Source: Caballeronia sp. Lep1P3 (lineage in GTDB: Bacteria > Pseudomonadota > Gammaproteobacteria > Burkholderiales > Burkholderiaceae). From it: a DNA stretch of 64,000 bases. A program made the position numbers and the translations under genes. Location of the stretch: assembly GCF_022879595.1 (NCBI RefSeq), contig NZ_CP084265.1:1922001-1986000 (forward strand). The letters are read 5' to 3'. Positions within the stretch are counted from its first letter, which is position 1. Each line of letters opens with the position of its first letter. The notes under the pieces were generated by a model. The model ran no database searches, was not told the DNA's origin, and saw only the letters and a program-made list of their open reading frames with translations. Of this stretch, positions 43,308 to 53,046 are shown piece after piece.

Positions 43308-44144
43308 TCAGGATTGCGCGGTGATGGCCGGATAGCGCGGTTCGCTCGCGCGCAGGCGCTCGAGCGCGTGCAGGCAGAAATGCGCGAACCAGAGCGCCGA
43401 AAACACGAGGATGAACGCATACGCCCAGATCGTCGCGGCGGCGACGACCGGGAAAAGCGGCAGCAGCCAGACGGACCACGCCCACAGCATCGTCGGAACG
43501 GAACTCAGCAGTCCGCTCACGATGCCGATGGCGAGCAGCGGCCAGCGCGAAGCGCGCACGATGGCGCGCCGCTCGTCGGGACTCGCGTGGAGTGCGAGCG
43601 CGTCGTAAGTCATCACGCGATACGTGAGCCAGCCCCAAAGAAGCGGCGGAATTAGCGCGAAAAACGGGGGAATCAGCCACAGCGGCAAGGTGACGACGAG
43701 CGCGATCAGGCACACGATCGTCGTCACGACCGAATGTCCGAGACTGCCGTACCACGAGCCGCCGCGCCGCGCTTCGAGCGATGCGTAGTGGCCTTTCGGA
43801 CGGCGCGTGAGCAGTTGGATCACGCCCGGCATCGACAACGTCGCGATCAGGAGCAGCACCGTCACGACGATCAGCGGAATCGTCACGATCACGACGAGAA
43901 ACGGCGCAATGACCGCATGCAGCGACGAAAAGCCGACCGCGTCGAAGAGACGGTACATCGCGGAGGTGAGCGCCCAGCCCGCGAGCCAGCCGTTCGCGGC
44001 GCCGGTGAGCGTCTGCCAGAAGAACCAGAGGATTGCGCCCCACACGGCGGTGGCGAGGCCGAACGGCATGAGCGTGAGCCACAGCATGCGCGGGTGAAAG
44101 ACGTTCGCAAGCGCGCGCACGAACGAACGCAGCAGATCATTCAT
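43308..44144 (-). CDS. EI24/CysZ-like membrane protein
   Basis: 278-aa protein with about six hydrophobic segments (for example residues 24-46, 75-105, 140-175, 200-220 and 228-255) and the EI24 family layout: N-terminal LLRSFVRALANVFHPRMLWLTLMPFG, central HYASLEARRGGSWYGSLGHSV and GWLTYRVMTYDALALHASPDERR. E. coli CysZ, a distant relative, imports sulfate; no substrate can be read here. It starts 66 bp after the sterol desaturase-like gene and ends 30 bp before the CinA-like gene, so it may share their transcript. Confidence 0.85.
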   Translation of the reverse strand: MNDLLRSFVRALANVFHPRMLWLTLMPFGLATAVWGAILWFFWQTLTGAANGWLAGWALTSAMYRLFDAVGFSSLHAVIAPFLVVIVTIPLIVVTVLLLIATLSMPGVIQLLTRRPKGHYASLEARRGGSWYGSLGHSVVTTIVCLIALVVTLPLWLIPPFFALIPPLLWGWLTYRVMTYDALALHASPDERRAIVRASRWPLLAIGIVSGLLSSVPTMLWAWSVWLLPLFPVVAAATIWAYAFILVFSALWFAHFCLHALERLRASEPRYPAITAQS

Positions 44145-44210
44145 GCGTGATTCGTCGAAAGAGAAGGAAACGACAGGATAAACCAGCGCGCGAAGGGCGC
44201 GCCGGAAGGG

Positions 44211-45227
44211 TCAAAGCGCGGCCTGGCGCTTGTCGGAAGCGGCCGCGCGGCGCGCCGCGAGACGCGCGCCGATGCGCCTGAACGCGAGCCAGTGCTGCTC
44301 GACGAAACCGTCGCCGTAGTTCACGGGCGCGACGCCGGGCGTGCCGAACTGGTCGCGGATGCCGGTCGGCTCGACGGTGCGGTCGAACGACGCGGAGCGA
44401 AAGAGAATGTCCCAGAACGAGAACAGCACGCCGAAATTGCAGCCGTAAGCGGTGCCTTCGTGTCCGTAGCCGATTGCATGATGACGCCGGTGAAACGCCG
44501 GGCTCACGAGAAGCCGCTCGCCGAGCCAGCCGTAGTGCAGGCGGATGTTCGCGTGCTGCAGGCTCTGCATCAGATTCGTGATCGCGACGAGCACGACGAA
44601 CTGCGACGGCTCCACGCCGATCACGAGCGCCATCGCCGCGAAGAAACTGGATTGCAGGACGTCGTCGAGCAGGTGATTGCGGTCGTCGGACCACAGCGAC
44701 ATCTTCTGCTGGCTGTGATGCACCGCGTGCAGTTCCCACCAGATGCCGAAACGATGCTCCAGCCGGTGATACCAGTATCCCGCGAAATCCAGCAGAACGA
44801 GATAGATGCCGAAGGTAACGAGCGGCTGCGTGGTCACGCCGGGCCACAGATTGTCGATCTCGAGCGTCGGCACGCTGTGCATTCGCAGCCAGCTTTGCAG
44901 CGAATCGAAGATGGGCTGGAACGTGAAGAAGAAAAAGAGATTGAGGATGCCGAGCTTCACGATCCACGTGTAGAGCACGTCCACGCGCACGCCCTTGCGG
45001 TCCTGCCAGGGTTCCGCCGGCCGCAATGCTTCGAGCGGGCGCAGGACCGCGTACATGGCGAACACTTCGAGCACGCCCACGATGACCCAGTAGAGCGCGT
45101 CGTAGGTGTCCTCGTCGTAGTCCATCATGCCGATCTTGAAGAGCAGCGGCTGAACCGCATCCACGTACAACGTGGTTTGCAGCGAAGACACGATGCTGTC
45201 GAGAGACGCGAGAATGGAATGAAACAT
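44211..45227 (-). CDS. sterol desaturase/fatty acid hydroxylase family membrane protein
   Basis: 338-aa membrane di-iron oxygenase candidate. The histidine clusters of the family are present: H-R-L-E-H (YWYHRLEHRF), H-A-V-H-H (WELHAVHHSQQKM) and H-R-R-H-H (PAFHRRHHAIGYG), later completed by GCNFGVLFSFWDILF. Four to five membrane helices surround them. Bacterial members hydroxylate lipids, hopanoids or carotenoids; the substrate here is unknown. The upstream ATG at 45227 has GGAGCACC ahead of it. The next gene downstream is the EI24 protein. Confidence 0.9.
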   Translation of the reverse strand: MFHSILASLDSIVSSLQTTLYVDAVQPLLFKIGMMDYDEDTYDALYWVIVGVLEVFAMYAVLRPLEALRPAEPWQDRKGVRVDVLYTWIVKLGILNLFFFFTFQPIFDSLQSWLRMHSVPTLEIDNLWPGVTTQPLVTFGIYLVLLDFAGYWYHRLEHRFGIWWELHAVHHSQQKMSLWSDDRNHLLDDVLQSSFFAAMALVIGVEPSQFVVLVAITNLMQSLQHANIRLHYGWLGERLLVSPAFHRRHHAIGYGHEGTAYGCNFGVLFSFWDILFRSASFDRTVEPTGIRDQFGTPGVAPVNYGDGFVEQHWLAFRRIGARLAARRAAASDKRQAAL

Positions 45228-45331
45228 GGTGCTCCGTGGAACTCGAAACCGGTCCGGTGAGACGGCCCTGACTCAATCTCAATCGTAGTACAGCGCGGCG
45301 CCGCGCGCCCTGTCGCTACGCGTCGCCGGGC

Positions 45332-46354
45332 TCACGCGCCGTTCGGGGCGGTGACCGGCGCGCGATTCTGGAAATAGATGCCGTGCGGCGAACGTCCCAC
45401 CGCGATCGTCTGGATGAGCTTGCGGCTTGCAAGGTCGATCACGCCGACATGCTTCGCGAAGCGGAACGTCACCCAGAGATACTTCTTGTCGGCGGAAAGT
45501 TCCATGTCGTCCGGTCCCGGCAGCAGACCGGTGATGTCGCCGACATTCGTGAGCGTCTCTTCGTCGATGATGCTGATGGTGTTCGCGACCCGATTCGACA
45601 CGAGCACGTGCCGGCCGTCCACGAGGGAGCGGAAGTTGTGCGCGCCCTTGCCCGTGGTGATGGTTTTGACGACCTTCTGGTTGCGCCAGTCCACCACGGC
45701 GACGTAATCCGCGCCCGTCATGCCGACGAGCAGGAACTTGTCGCCCGGCGTGAGCCACACGCCCGCCGGCACCTTGCCGACCTTCATCTTCCATTTGACC
45801 GTCTGCGTCGGCAGGTCGATGGCCGCGATTTCACCCGATACCTGCAACGAAATGAACGCCGTCGTGCTGTCGTTGCTGAACGCGATGTGACTCGGCATCG
45901 TCGCGAGCGGCAGGCGCTTCGCGATGCTCAGGTTCCTGCCGTCATAGTGATAGATGTCGAGCCGGTCGAGCCGCAGGCCGGTCGAGACGAACCACTTGCG
46001 GTCGGGCGAGAAGCCGATCTGGTACGGATCCTCGATGTCCTGCACCCAGCGCTGCATCGCGCCGGTTTTAGGATCGACGAACATCAGATTGTTCGACACC
46101 GAATTCGCGACGATCAGCGACGAGTTGTCGGGCGTCGGCATCAGATGGTGCGGCTCCTTGCCGGTCGGCACCGTGCCGACGACCTGGTGCGTGTTCTCGT
46201 CGATGAGGCTCAGCGTGGCTTCCGCCGAGTTGAGCACGATGACGTTGTTGGCGAATGCCGCGGTGGCGGTAAGCGCGGCGGCAGCGGGAACCGCGAGGCG
46301 CGCGGCGCGCGCGGCGGCAGCGCGCAGGCGGCCGGAAAAAGAAGGAAAGCGCAT
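45332..46354 (-). CDS. exported YncE/lactonase-type seven-bladed beta-propeller protein
   Basis: About 340 aa with a signal peptide (MRFPSFSGRLRAAAARAAR then a hydrophobic run ending ATAAFA) and a YVTN-type beta-propeller built of repeats such as NNVIVLNSAEATLSLIDENT, LIVANSVSNNLMFVDPKTG and VLVSNRVANTISIIDEETL. These proteins are periplasmic and often linked to quinoprotein alcohol or metal metabolism, but no such genes adjoin. The start is uncertain: an in-frame ATG at 46384 adds ten residues, and neither has a good ribosome site. Confidence 0.82.
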   Translation of the reverse strand: MRFPSFSGRLRAAAARAARLAVPAAAALTATAAFANNVIVLNSAEATLSLIDENTHQVVGTVPTGKEPHHLMPTPDNSSLIVANSVSNNLMFVDPKTGAMQRWVQDIEDPYQIGFSPDRKWFVSTGLRLDRLDIYHYDGRNLSIAKRLPLATMPSHIAFSNDSTTAFISLQVSGEIAAIDLPTQTVKWKMKVGKVPAGVWLTPGDKFLLVGMTGADYVAVVDWRNQKVVKTITTGKGAHNFRSLVDGRHVLVSNRVANTISIIDEETLTNVGDITGLLPGPDDMELSADKKYLWVTFRFAKHVGVIDLASRKLIQTIAVGRSPHGIYFQNRAPVTAPNGA

Positions 46355-46531
46355 GAAAAGTAGGCGTCGGAAAGCAGGCGTCATTGTAGAACGTTTGCCT
46401 GCCCCGGCGCGTTGACGACGCGGCTCTTTTCGCGCAATACGCTGCGCATGCGCAAGAAATGCCGCCTCTTGCATGGGCGTTAGGCGGCGTTGCGTCGCAA
46501 TCGTGCGAAACAGCGCGCAAAACACCGCGTG

Positions 46532-49500
46532 TTAACGCTGCATCGATTCCCAGACTTTGTGGAGGCGCTTCACCGAAACAGGCATCGGCGTGCGCAGTTC
46601 CTGCGCGAACAGCGAAACGCGCAATTCCTCGAGCAGCCAGCGATATTCCCCGAGCCGCGCATCCGCGACGCCGCCGCGCTGCGCGAGCGCGCGCTGATAC
46701 TGCTGCGCGAGCGGCTGAAAGTCGGCGAAAAGCCGCGCGTCGCGGGCGGGATCGGCTTTCAGCTTGTCGATGCGCAGCGCGATTCCTTTCAGATAGCGCG
46801 GAAAGTGCGCCAGTTGCGCGTAAGGCGTATCGAGCACGAAGCGCTTGCTGATCAGCGCGCTCAGTTGCGCCTGAATGTCGGCGTGAGCGGCGGGAAACGG
46901 CTTCGCCTGCGCGAGTTTTTTCGCGAGCGCGGCGTATTCCGCGAGGATCGTCCCGGCGAGCCGCGCGATTTCGTTCGCGAGCAGCGTGAGACGGCCTTTG
47001 GCGGCGTCGCGGCGGGCGTGGAAGCTCGCGTCGTCGTCGGGCAGCGGGTCTTGCAGGCAGGCGCGATCCAGCGCCGTTTCCACGATCTGATCGCGCAATT
47101 CGTCGGCGGTGCCGAGCGCCATGAACTGCATCGACATTTCGCGCAGCCCCGGCAGGTTCTTCTCCAGATAACGGATCGGCTCGCGCAACTGCAGCGCGAA
47201 CAGCCGCCGCAAACCCGCGCGATGAATGCGCGCCGCCTCTTCCGGGGAATCGAATACTTCGACGTCGCAGTGCGTGAGCCGGTCCACGAGCGCCGGATAG
47301 CCGAAAAGCGTCTGCCCGCGCCGGCCGATTTCGAGCAACTCGGGCAGCTTGCCGAAGTTCCACGTCGTCAGGTTTTCGTAGAGCGCCGTGCTTTCGCCGG
47401 TCGGCGTCTGCGCCTGCGCCGCGACGGGCGGCGCGCCCGACTCGGACAACGCGTCGAGTGCCGCCACCGCCGTCAGCTTCTGGAAATGCTGCTGCGCCTG
47501 CCCGCCCAGTTCGGCGCGCAACTGCGCAAGATTGCGGCCCATCGCGAGTTGACGGCCGTGCTCGTCGATCACCTTGAAGTTCATGAAAAGGTGCGCGGGC
47601 AACGTCTCGAGCTTGAAGTCGGTGCTTTTCACGGCGATCTGCGTCTCGTCACGAATATCGGCGATGAGCGCGTCGATAAGACCGCCCGCGCCGAACTTCG
47701 GCCCCGCGTGACGCCCGGCGAATCCCGCCGCGTACTCCGGCAGCGGCACGACATGGCGGCGCAGTTTCTGCGGCAGCGACTTGAGCAGAAGCTGCGTCTT
47801 TTCCTTGATCATGCCCGGCACGAGCCATTCGACGCGGCGCGCATCGATCTGATTCAGCCCGTAGAGCGGCACCGTCAGCGTGACGCCGTCGCGCGCCGCG
47901 CCCGGCTCGAAGTGATACGCGAGCGTCATTTCGATGCCCGACATCGTCATGCGCTTCGGGAAGAGATCGGTCGTGACGCCGGCGGCCTCATGGCGCATCA
48001 GGTCGTCGCGCGAGAGGAACAGCAGGCGCTCGTTGCCCGCCTTCTTCTGTTCGTCGCGATACCAGCGTTCGAACGCGGCGCCCGTCCAGATGTCATCGGG
48101 AAGGATTGAATCGTAGAAGCCGTAGATGAGTTCGTCGTCGACGAGCACGTCCTGGCGGCGCGACTTGTGTTCGAGTTGCTCGATGTCCGCAACCAGCTTG
48201 CGGTTGTGCGCGAAGAAAGGCAGGCGCGTCTCGAATTCGCCTTCGACGAGCGCGCCGCGAATGAACAGCTCGCGCGCGTATTTCGCGTCCTGCTTGCCGT
48301 AACTCACGCGCCGCCGCGCATAGACCGTGAGGCCGTAGAGCGTCGCGCGCTCGAACGCGACGACCTGCGCCGCCTTCTTCTCCCAATGCGCATCCGAGAG
48401 CGATTTCTTTAGCAGATGCGAACCGACGGTTTCCAGCCACTGCGGTTCGATCTTCGCGATCGTGCGCGCGTAAAGCCGGCTCGTCTCGACGAGTTCGCCC
48501 GCCATCACCCAGCGCCCCGCTTTCTTCAGCAGCGCGGAACCCGGCCACAGATAAAACTTGATGCCGCGCGCGCCGAGATAATGGGGTTCGTCGTCGGCCT
48601 TCATGCCGATGTTGCCGAGCAAGCCCGTCAAGAGCGACAGATGAATCTGCTCGAACGTGGCATCGGATTCGTTCAGACGCCAGCCCTGCTCGCGCACGAC
48701 CGTGAGCAGTTGCGAATGCACGTCGCGCCATTCGCGCAGCCGCAGATGCGACAGGAAGTTCGCGCGGCACGCTTCGGCGAGCTGCTTGTTCGACTTCTTG
48801 TGCGCGACGGCTTCCTCGAACCACTTCCAGATGCGCGTCCATTGCAAGAATTCGGAGCGCTCGTCGACGAATTGCCGATGCTTTTCGTCCGCCTGCTCCT
48901 GCGCCTCGATCGGCCGGTCGCGCGGATCCTGCACGGACAGCGCGGAGGCGATCACGAGCACTTCGGTGAGCGCGTGATGATCGCGCGCGGCGAGAATCAT
49001 GCGGCCGACGCGCGGATCGAGCGGCAGGCGCGCGAGCTCGCGGCCGAGACTCGTCAACGCATTGTCGTCGTCGACGGCGCCAAGTTCGTTCAGCAGTTGA
49101 TAGCCGTCCGCGACGGCGCGTCCCGGCGGCGGCTCGATGAACGGGAAGGTTTCGATGGCCGTCAGATGCAGCGACTTCATCCGCAGAATGACCGCTGCCA
49201 GCGACGAGCGCAGGATTTCCGGATCGGTGAAGCGCACTCGCGCCTGAAAATCGGCTTCGTCGTAGAGACGGATGCACACGCCGTCCGCGACGCGCCCGCA
49301 GCGCCCCGCACGCTGATTCGCCGCCGACTGCGACACCGGCTCGATCTGCAACTGCTCCACTTTGTTGCGATACGAATAGCGCTTCACGCGCGCCGTGCCC
49401 GTATCGACGACATAGCGAATCCCCGGCACCGTCAACGACGTTTCCGCGACGTTGGTCGCGAGCACGATGCGCCGCGCGTTCGACGGCTTGAAGACGCGCT

Positions 49501-51328
49501 CCTGCTCCTGCGCGGACAGCCGGGCGAAAAGCGGCAGGATTTCGGTATGCGGCGGATGGTGTTTTCTGAGCGCTTCGGCGGCGTCGCGAATCTCGCGCTC
49601 GCCCGGCAGGAACACGAGCACGTCGCCGGGACCGACGCGGCACAGTTCGTCGACGGCATCGACGATGCCTTCCATCAGGTCGCGGTCGGCCTTGCGGTCG
49701 TTCCGCTTCGGCGCGGTGCCCTGCGCGTTTTTGATCGCTTCGCTTTCCTCTTCGATCGGCCGATAGCGGATTTCCACCGGATAGAGCCGCCCGCTCACTT
49801 CGATCACCGGCGCGGGCTTTTCTTCGCTGCCGAAATGGCGCGCGAAACGTTCCGCGTCGATGGTGGCGGAGGTGACGATCAGTTTCAGATCCGGCCTTTT
49901 CGGCAGGATTTCCTTTAGATAGCCGAGCAGGAAGTCGATGTTGAGGCTGCGCTCGTGCGCCTCGTCGATGATGATCGTGTCGTAGGCTTTCAGCAGCGGA
50001 TCGGTCTGCGTCTCGGCGAGCAGGATACCGTCCGTCATCAGCTTGACGGACGCGCCCGGCGCGAGGTTGTCGGTGAAACGCACCTTGTAGCCGACGACTT
50101 CGCCGAAGGGCGTGGCGAGTTCCTCCGCGATGCGTCGCCCGGTCGCCGACGCCGCGATGCGCCGCGGCTGCGTGTGGCCGATCAGACCCGCGCCGCCCGG
50201 GCCGAGACCGCGCCCGAGCGCGAGGCAGATTTTCGGAAGCTGCGTCGTCTTGCCCGAGCCGGTTTCGCCGCTCACGATCACGACCTGATTCGCTGCAATC
50301 GCGCGCGCGATTTCCTCGCGGCGACCGGAAACGGGCAGCGCTTCGGGGAAGGTGATCGGCGGAATCGGGTTCGGCGTGACGATGCGCGATTCGCGCGGCT
50401 CGCGGGTTTTGCGCGGGCGTAGGCCGTTTGCTTGCGATGCAGCGGTTGAGTCACTTGCGGCGCGCGCTTTTTCACGCTCGGTCTGGGCATCGTTCCGTGG
50501 CCGGTGGCCGGTGGGACGAATCGCGTCGTTGCGATCGGAATGTGGGCGTTCGGCGCGCGCTTTCGCGGCGCCGCCGTTTTCTTGCGATGCCGCGCGGCCT
50601 TGGTCAGCGATTGGACCGGATGAAGAACGCCGATTCTCCGACGCCTGCGCGCGCTCGCCCTGCGCGACCGTTGTGCGGTCTGGCCCGGCTGTACGCGGCA
50701 TCGTCGGCGCGCGCTCGGGGCGCTCTTTCGCCGAGGCTTCGCCCGAACGAACCGGCGCCGCATCGCCATGCGCTGTGGGGCGATTCACACGCGGCGCCGT
50801 TTTGTCGGGGCGATCTGCGGCGCGCGCCGGCTGGCCCGCGCCGCGTTTGCTGTCTGCCGAATTCGGCGATGCAGGCTCCGCGGGACGCGCCGCCGCATTC
50901 GGCTGTGCGCTTCCGGCTTTCGCCTTCGCGCGCGGCTGCGGTTCCGCGCGGGACGTCCGCTGTCCCGAAGAAGCCGAACCGCCGCTGGATGCTCGCGGCG
51001 TCTGCGCCTTCGCCGGAGCATCGGCGGCAATGCCAGACGTCGCGCCCTGCGTTCCGGCAAAAGAAGCGGAACCGCCGCCGGAAGCGCGCGGCGTCTGAGC
51101 CTTCGCCGAACCATCGGCGGCAACGCCAGACGTCGCGCCCCGAGTTCCGGCAAAGCGCCGCGCCGCCAGTTCCTTCTTGCTCAACCCTTCTGCCTCGTCC
51201 GCCGTTCCCTGCTTCGCTTCGCGCAACAAATTCTCGCGCAGCTTTTTCAGCTGGTCATGCGTGTCGAGGGAGGGATCGTCGGCGTGCGGCTTGCCCGGCT
51301 GGGCGGGGCGTCTGGAAACATTCGGCAT
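46532..51328 (-). CDS. hrpA: ATP-dependent RNA helicase HrpA with long disordered N-terminal extension
   Basis: DEAH-box helicase of the HrpA family, implicated in mRNA processing and ribosome rescue. 1598 aa against about 1300 in E. coli. Residues 1-320 are a disordered Ala/Arg/Pro/Ser-rich region with a tandem 31-aa repeat (59-89 and 90-120). The helicase begins at about 322: Walker A GETGSGKTT (354-362), DEAHERS, SATID, then the HA2/OB region and the HrpA-specific C-terminal DUF3418 part ending LHKVWESMQR. Its ATG at 51328 is 22 bp from the divergent argA, so the two promoters overlap. Confidence 0.95.
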   Translation of the reverse strand: MPNVSRRPAQPGKPHADDPSLDTHDQLKKLRENLLREAKQGTADEAEGLSKKELAARRFAGTRGATSGVAADGSAKAQTPRASGGGSASFAGTQGATSGIAADAPAKAQTPRASSGGSASSGQRTSRAEPQPRAKAKAGSAQPNAAARPAEPASPNSADSKRGAGQPARAADRPDKTAPRVNRPTAHGDAAPVRSGEASAKERPERAPTMPRTAGPDRTTVAQGERAQASENRRSSSGPIADQGRAASQENGGAAKARAERPHSDRNDAIRPTGHRPRNDAQTEREKARAASDSTAASQANGLRPRKTREPRESRIVTPNPIPPITFPEALPVSGRREEIARAIAANQVVIVSGETGSGKTTQLPKICLALGRGLGPGGAGLIGHTQPRRIAASATGRRIAEELATPFGEVVGYKVRFTDNLAPGASVKLMTDGILLAETQTDPLLKAYDTIIIDEAHERSLNIDFLLGYLKEILPKRPDLKLIVTSATIDAERFARHFGSEEKPAPVIEVSGRLYPVEIRYRPIEEESEAIKNAQGTAPKRNDRKADRDLMEGIVDAVDELCRVGPGDVLVFLPGEREIRDAAEALRKHHPPHTEILPLFARLSAQEQERVFKPSNARRIVLATNVAETSLTVPGIRYVVDTGTARVKRYSYRNKVEQLQIEPVSQSAANQRAGRCGRVADGVCIRLYDEADFQARVRFTDPEILRSSLAAVILRMKSLHLTAIETFPFIEPPPGRAVADGYQLLNELGAVDDDNALTSLGRELARLPLDPRVGRMILAARDHHALTEVLVIASALSVQDPRDRPIEAQEQADEKHRQFVDERSEFLQWTRIWKWFEEAVAHKKSNKQLAEACRANFLSHLRLREWRDVHSQLLTVVREQGWRLNESDATFEQIHLSLLTGLLGNIGMKADDEPHYLGARGIKFYLWPGSALLKKAGRWVMAGELVETSRLYARTIAKIEPQWLETVGSHLLKKSLSDAHWEKKAAQVVAFERATLYGLTVYARRRVSYGKQDAKYARELFIRGALVEGEFETRLPFFAHNRKLVADIEQLEHKSRRQDVLVDDELIYGFYDSILPDDIWTGAAFERWYRDEQKKAGNERLLFLSRDDLMRHEAAGVTTDLFPKRMTMSGIEMTLAYHFEPGAARDGVTLTVPLYGLNQIDARRVEWLVPGMIKEKTQLLLKSLPQKLRRHVVPLPEYAAGFAGRHAGPKFGAGGLIDALIADIRDETQIAVKSTDFKLETLPAHLFMNFKVIDEHGRQLAMGRNLAQLRAELGGQAQQHFQKLTAVAALDALSESGAPPVAAQAQTPTGESTALYENLTTWNFGKLPELLEIGRRGQTLFGYPALVDRLTHCDVEVFDSPEEAARIHRAGLRRLFALQLREPIRYLEKNLPGLREMSMQFMALGTADELRDQIVETALDRACLQDPLPDDDASFHARRDAAKGRLTLLANEIARLAGTILAEYAALAKKLAQAKPFPAAHADIQAQLSALISKRFVLDTPYAQLAHFPRYLKGIALRIDKLKADPARDARLFADFQPLAQQYQRALAQRGGVADARLGEYRWLLEELRVSLFAQELRTPMPVSVKRLHKVWESMQR
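50969..51154. repeat. 93-bp tandem duplication within hrpA (two copies)
   Basis: Two adjacent 93-bp units encode FAGT-x-GATSG-x-AAD followed by AKAQTPRAS-x-GGSAS (residues 59-89 and 90-120 of HrpA). The copies differ at five or six residues. This looks like an in-frame duplication in a disordered tail. Confidence 0.85.
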
Positions 51329-51338
51329 AGCGTCGCAT

Positions 51339-51344
51339 TATAAT
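51339..51344 (+). promoter_or_regulatory. perfect -10 of argA, leaderless arrangement
   Basis: Consensus TATAAT ends 6 nt before the argA ATG, so transcription should begin at the start codon. No Shine-Dalgarno is present. The -35 (around 51315-51320, GAAACA) is weak and lies inside the first codons of hrpA. Confidence 0.75.
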
Positions 51345-51350
51345 CCCGGG

Positions 51351-52721
51351 ATGAATTCCCAATCCGACCTCACCCTCGCGTCGCAGCCGGCCGCAAGCGA
51401 AGCCGATGCGCCGAATCCCCTCGCCCAGTTCGTCGACTGGATGCGCTCCGTCGCGCCTTATATCCACGCGTTCCGCAACAAGACGTTCGTCGTCGCGTTC
51501 GGCGGGGAACTGGTGCAGGAAGGACGGCTCAACGCGCTAGTGCAGGACGTCGGTCTGCTGCACGCAATGGGCATTCAGATCGTGCTCGTGCACGGCTCGC
51601 GTCCGCAGCTCGACGAGCAGTTGAGCCTGCACGGCGTCGAATCGTCGTTCTCGCATGGACTGCGCATAACCGATGCCCGCGCGCTCGAATCCGCGAAGGA
51701 AGCCGCCGGCGAAGTGCGTCTCGACATCGAGGCGGCGATCAGCCAAGGCTTGCCGAATACGCCGATGGCGCACGCGCACATCAGCGTCGTCTCCGGCAAC
51801 TTCGTGACCGCGCGGCCGGTCGGCATTCTGGATGGCGTCGACTTCCAGCACACCGGCGTCGTGCGCAAGATCGACGGCGATTCCGTGCGCCAGTCGCTCG
51901 CGAGCAACAAGATCGTGCTCCTGTCCTCGCTCGGATTCTCGCCGACGGGCGAAGCCTTCAACCTGTCGATGGAGGACGTCGCGTCCGCCGCCGCCATCGC
52001 GCTGCGCGCCGACAAGATCATCTTCGTGACGGAGATTCCCGGCCTCGTCGATCAGGAAGGCGAACTCGTGCGCGAAATGTCGCTCGACGACGCCTACCGC
52101 CTGCACGAATCCGGCGAATTGCAGGGCGACACCGCGTTCTATCTGAAGCACGCGATCCGTGCGTGCCGCGGCGGCGTCGCGCGGGCGCACATCATCCCTT
52201 ACGCGCTCGACGGCAGCGTCCTGCTCGAACTCTTCCTGCACGACGGCGTCGGCACGATGATCTCGTATGAGAACCTCGAAAGCCTGCGCGAAGCCACGCC
52301 GGACGACGTCGGCGGCATCCTCACGCTGATCGAGCCGCTCGAAAGCGACGGCACGCTCGTGCGGCGCGGGCGGCATCAGATCGAACGGGACATCGACCAC
52401 TTTTCGGTCATCGAGCACGACGGCGTGCTCTTCGGCTGCGCGGCGCTCTATCCGTACACGCAGGAACGCATCGGCGAGATGGCATGCCTCACCGTCGCGC
52501 CGGAAGCGCAAGGCTCGGGCGACGGCGAACGGCTTCTGAAGCGCATCGAGCAGCGCGCTCGCGCCCGCGGCCTGACGCGCATCTTCGTCCTCACCACGCG
52601 CACGGAGCACTGGTTCCTCAAGCGCGGCTTCGTGAAAGTGACCGTCGACGATCTGCCCGAAGACCGCCGCCGCCTCTACAACTGGCAGCGCAAATCGCTC
52701 GTTCTCATGAAACAGCTCTGA
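51351..52721 (+). CDS. argA: amino-acid N-acetyltransferase (N-acetylglutamate synthase)
   Basis: First enzyme of arginine synthesis, acetyl-CoA + glutamate to N-acetylglutamate. 456 aa of the classical ArgA type: amino-acid-kinase-like domain (about 25-295, [43 protein letters not shown]) that carries arginine feedback inhibition, then a GNAT acetyltransferase domain (about 310-450, [30 protein letters not shown]). The ATG at 51351 lies right after a TATAAT box. An upstream frame within hrpA is not used because it is antisense and has no leader. yggX follows after 52 bp. Confidence 0.96.
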   Translation: MNSQSDLTLASQPAASEADAPNPLAQFVDWMRSVAPYIHAFRNKTFVVAFGGELVQEGRLNALVQDVGLLHAMGIQIVLVHGSRPQLDEQLSLHGVESSFSHGLRITDARALESAKEAAGEVRLDIEAAISQGLPNTPMAHAHISVVSGNFVTARPVGILDGVDFQHTGVVRKIDGDSVRQSLASNKIVLLSSLGFSPTGEAFNLSMEDVASAAAIALRADKIIFVTEIPGLVDQEGELVREMSLDDAYRLHESGELQGDTAFYLKHAIRACRGGVARAHIIPYALDGSVLLELFLHDGVGTMISYENLESLREATPDDVGGILTLIEPLESDGTLVRRGRHQIERDIDHFSVIEHDGVLFGCAALYPYTQERIGEMACLTVAPEAQGSGDGERLLKRIEQRARARGLTRIFVLTTRTEHWFLKRGFVKVTVDDLPEDRRRLYNWQRKSLVLMKQL

Positions 52722-52773
52722 GGGGGCGTCGCACACGCGCCCCGCTACCCCCTACAGGAAGGAGAAACACACG

Positions 52774-53046
52774 ATGGCCCGAATGGTTCAATGCGCAAAG
52801 CTCGGCAAGGAAGCCGAGGGACTCGACTTTCCGCCGCTGCCGGGCGAACTCGGCAAGCGTATTTACGAGACGGTCTCGAAGGAAGCATGGCAAGGCTGGC
52901 TCAAGCAGCAGACCATGCTCATCAACGAGAATCGGCTCAACATGGCCGATCCGCGCGCGCGCCAGTATCTGATCAAGCAGACGGAGAAATACTTCTTCGG
53001 CGAAGGCGCCGATACGGCGTCCGGCTACGTGCCGCCGCAAAGCTGA
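52774..53046 (+). CDS. yggX: Fe(2+)-trafficking / oxidative damage protection protein YggX
   Basis: 90-aa YggX family protein that protects iron-sulfur clusters from oxidation, probably by handling Fe(II). It has the conserved start [21 protein letters not shown] with Cys7, [30 protein letters not shown] and [18 protein letters not shown] precedes the ATG. It is likely cotranscribed with argA (52-bp gap) and ends at a terminator. Confidence 0.95.
   Translation: MARMVQCAKLGKEAEGLDFPPLPGELGKRIYETVSKEAWQGWLKQQTMLINENRLNMADPRARQYLIKQTEKYFFGEGADTASGYVPPQS

Noticed and set aside
50969..51154. CRISPR-like or VNTR array
   Set aside because: Only two adjacent copies, in frame within hrpA, with no spacers.
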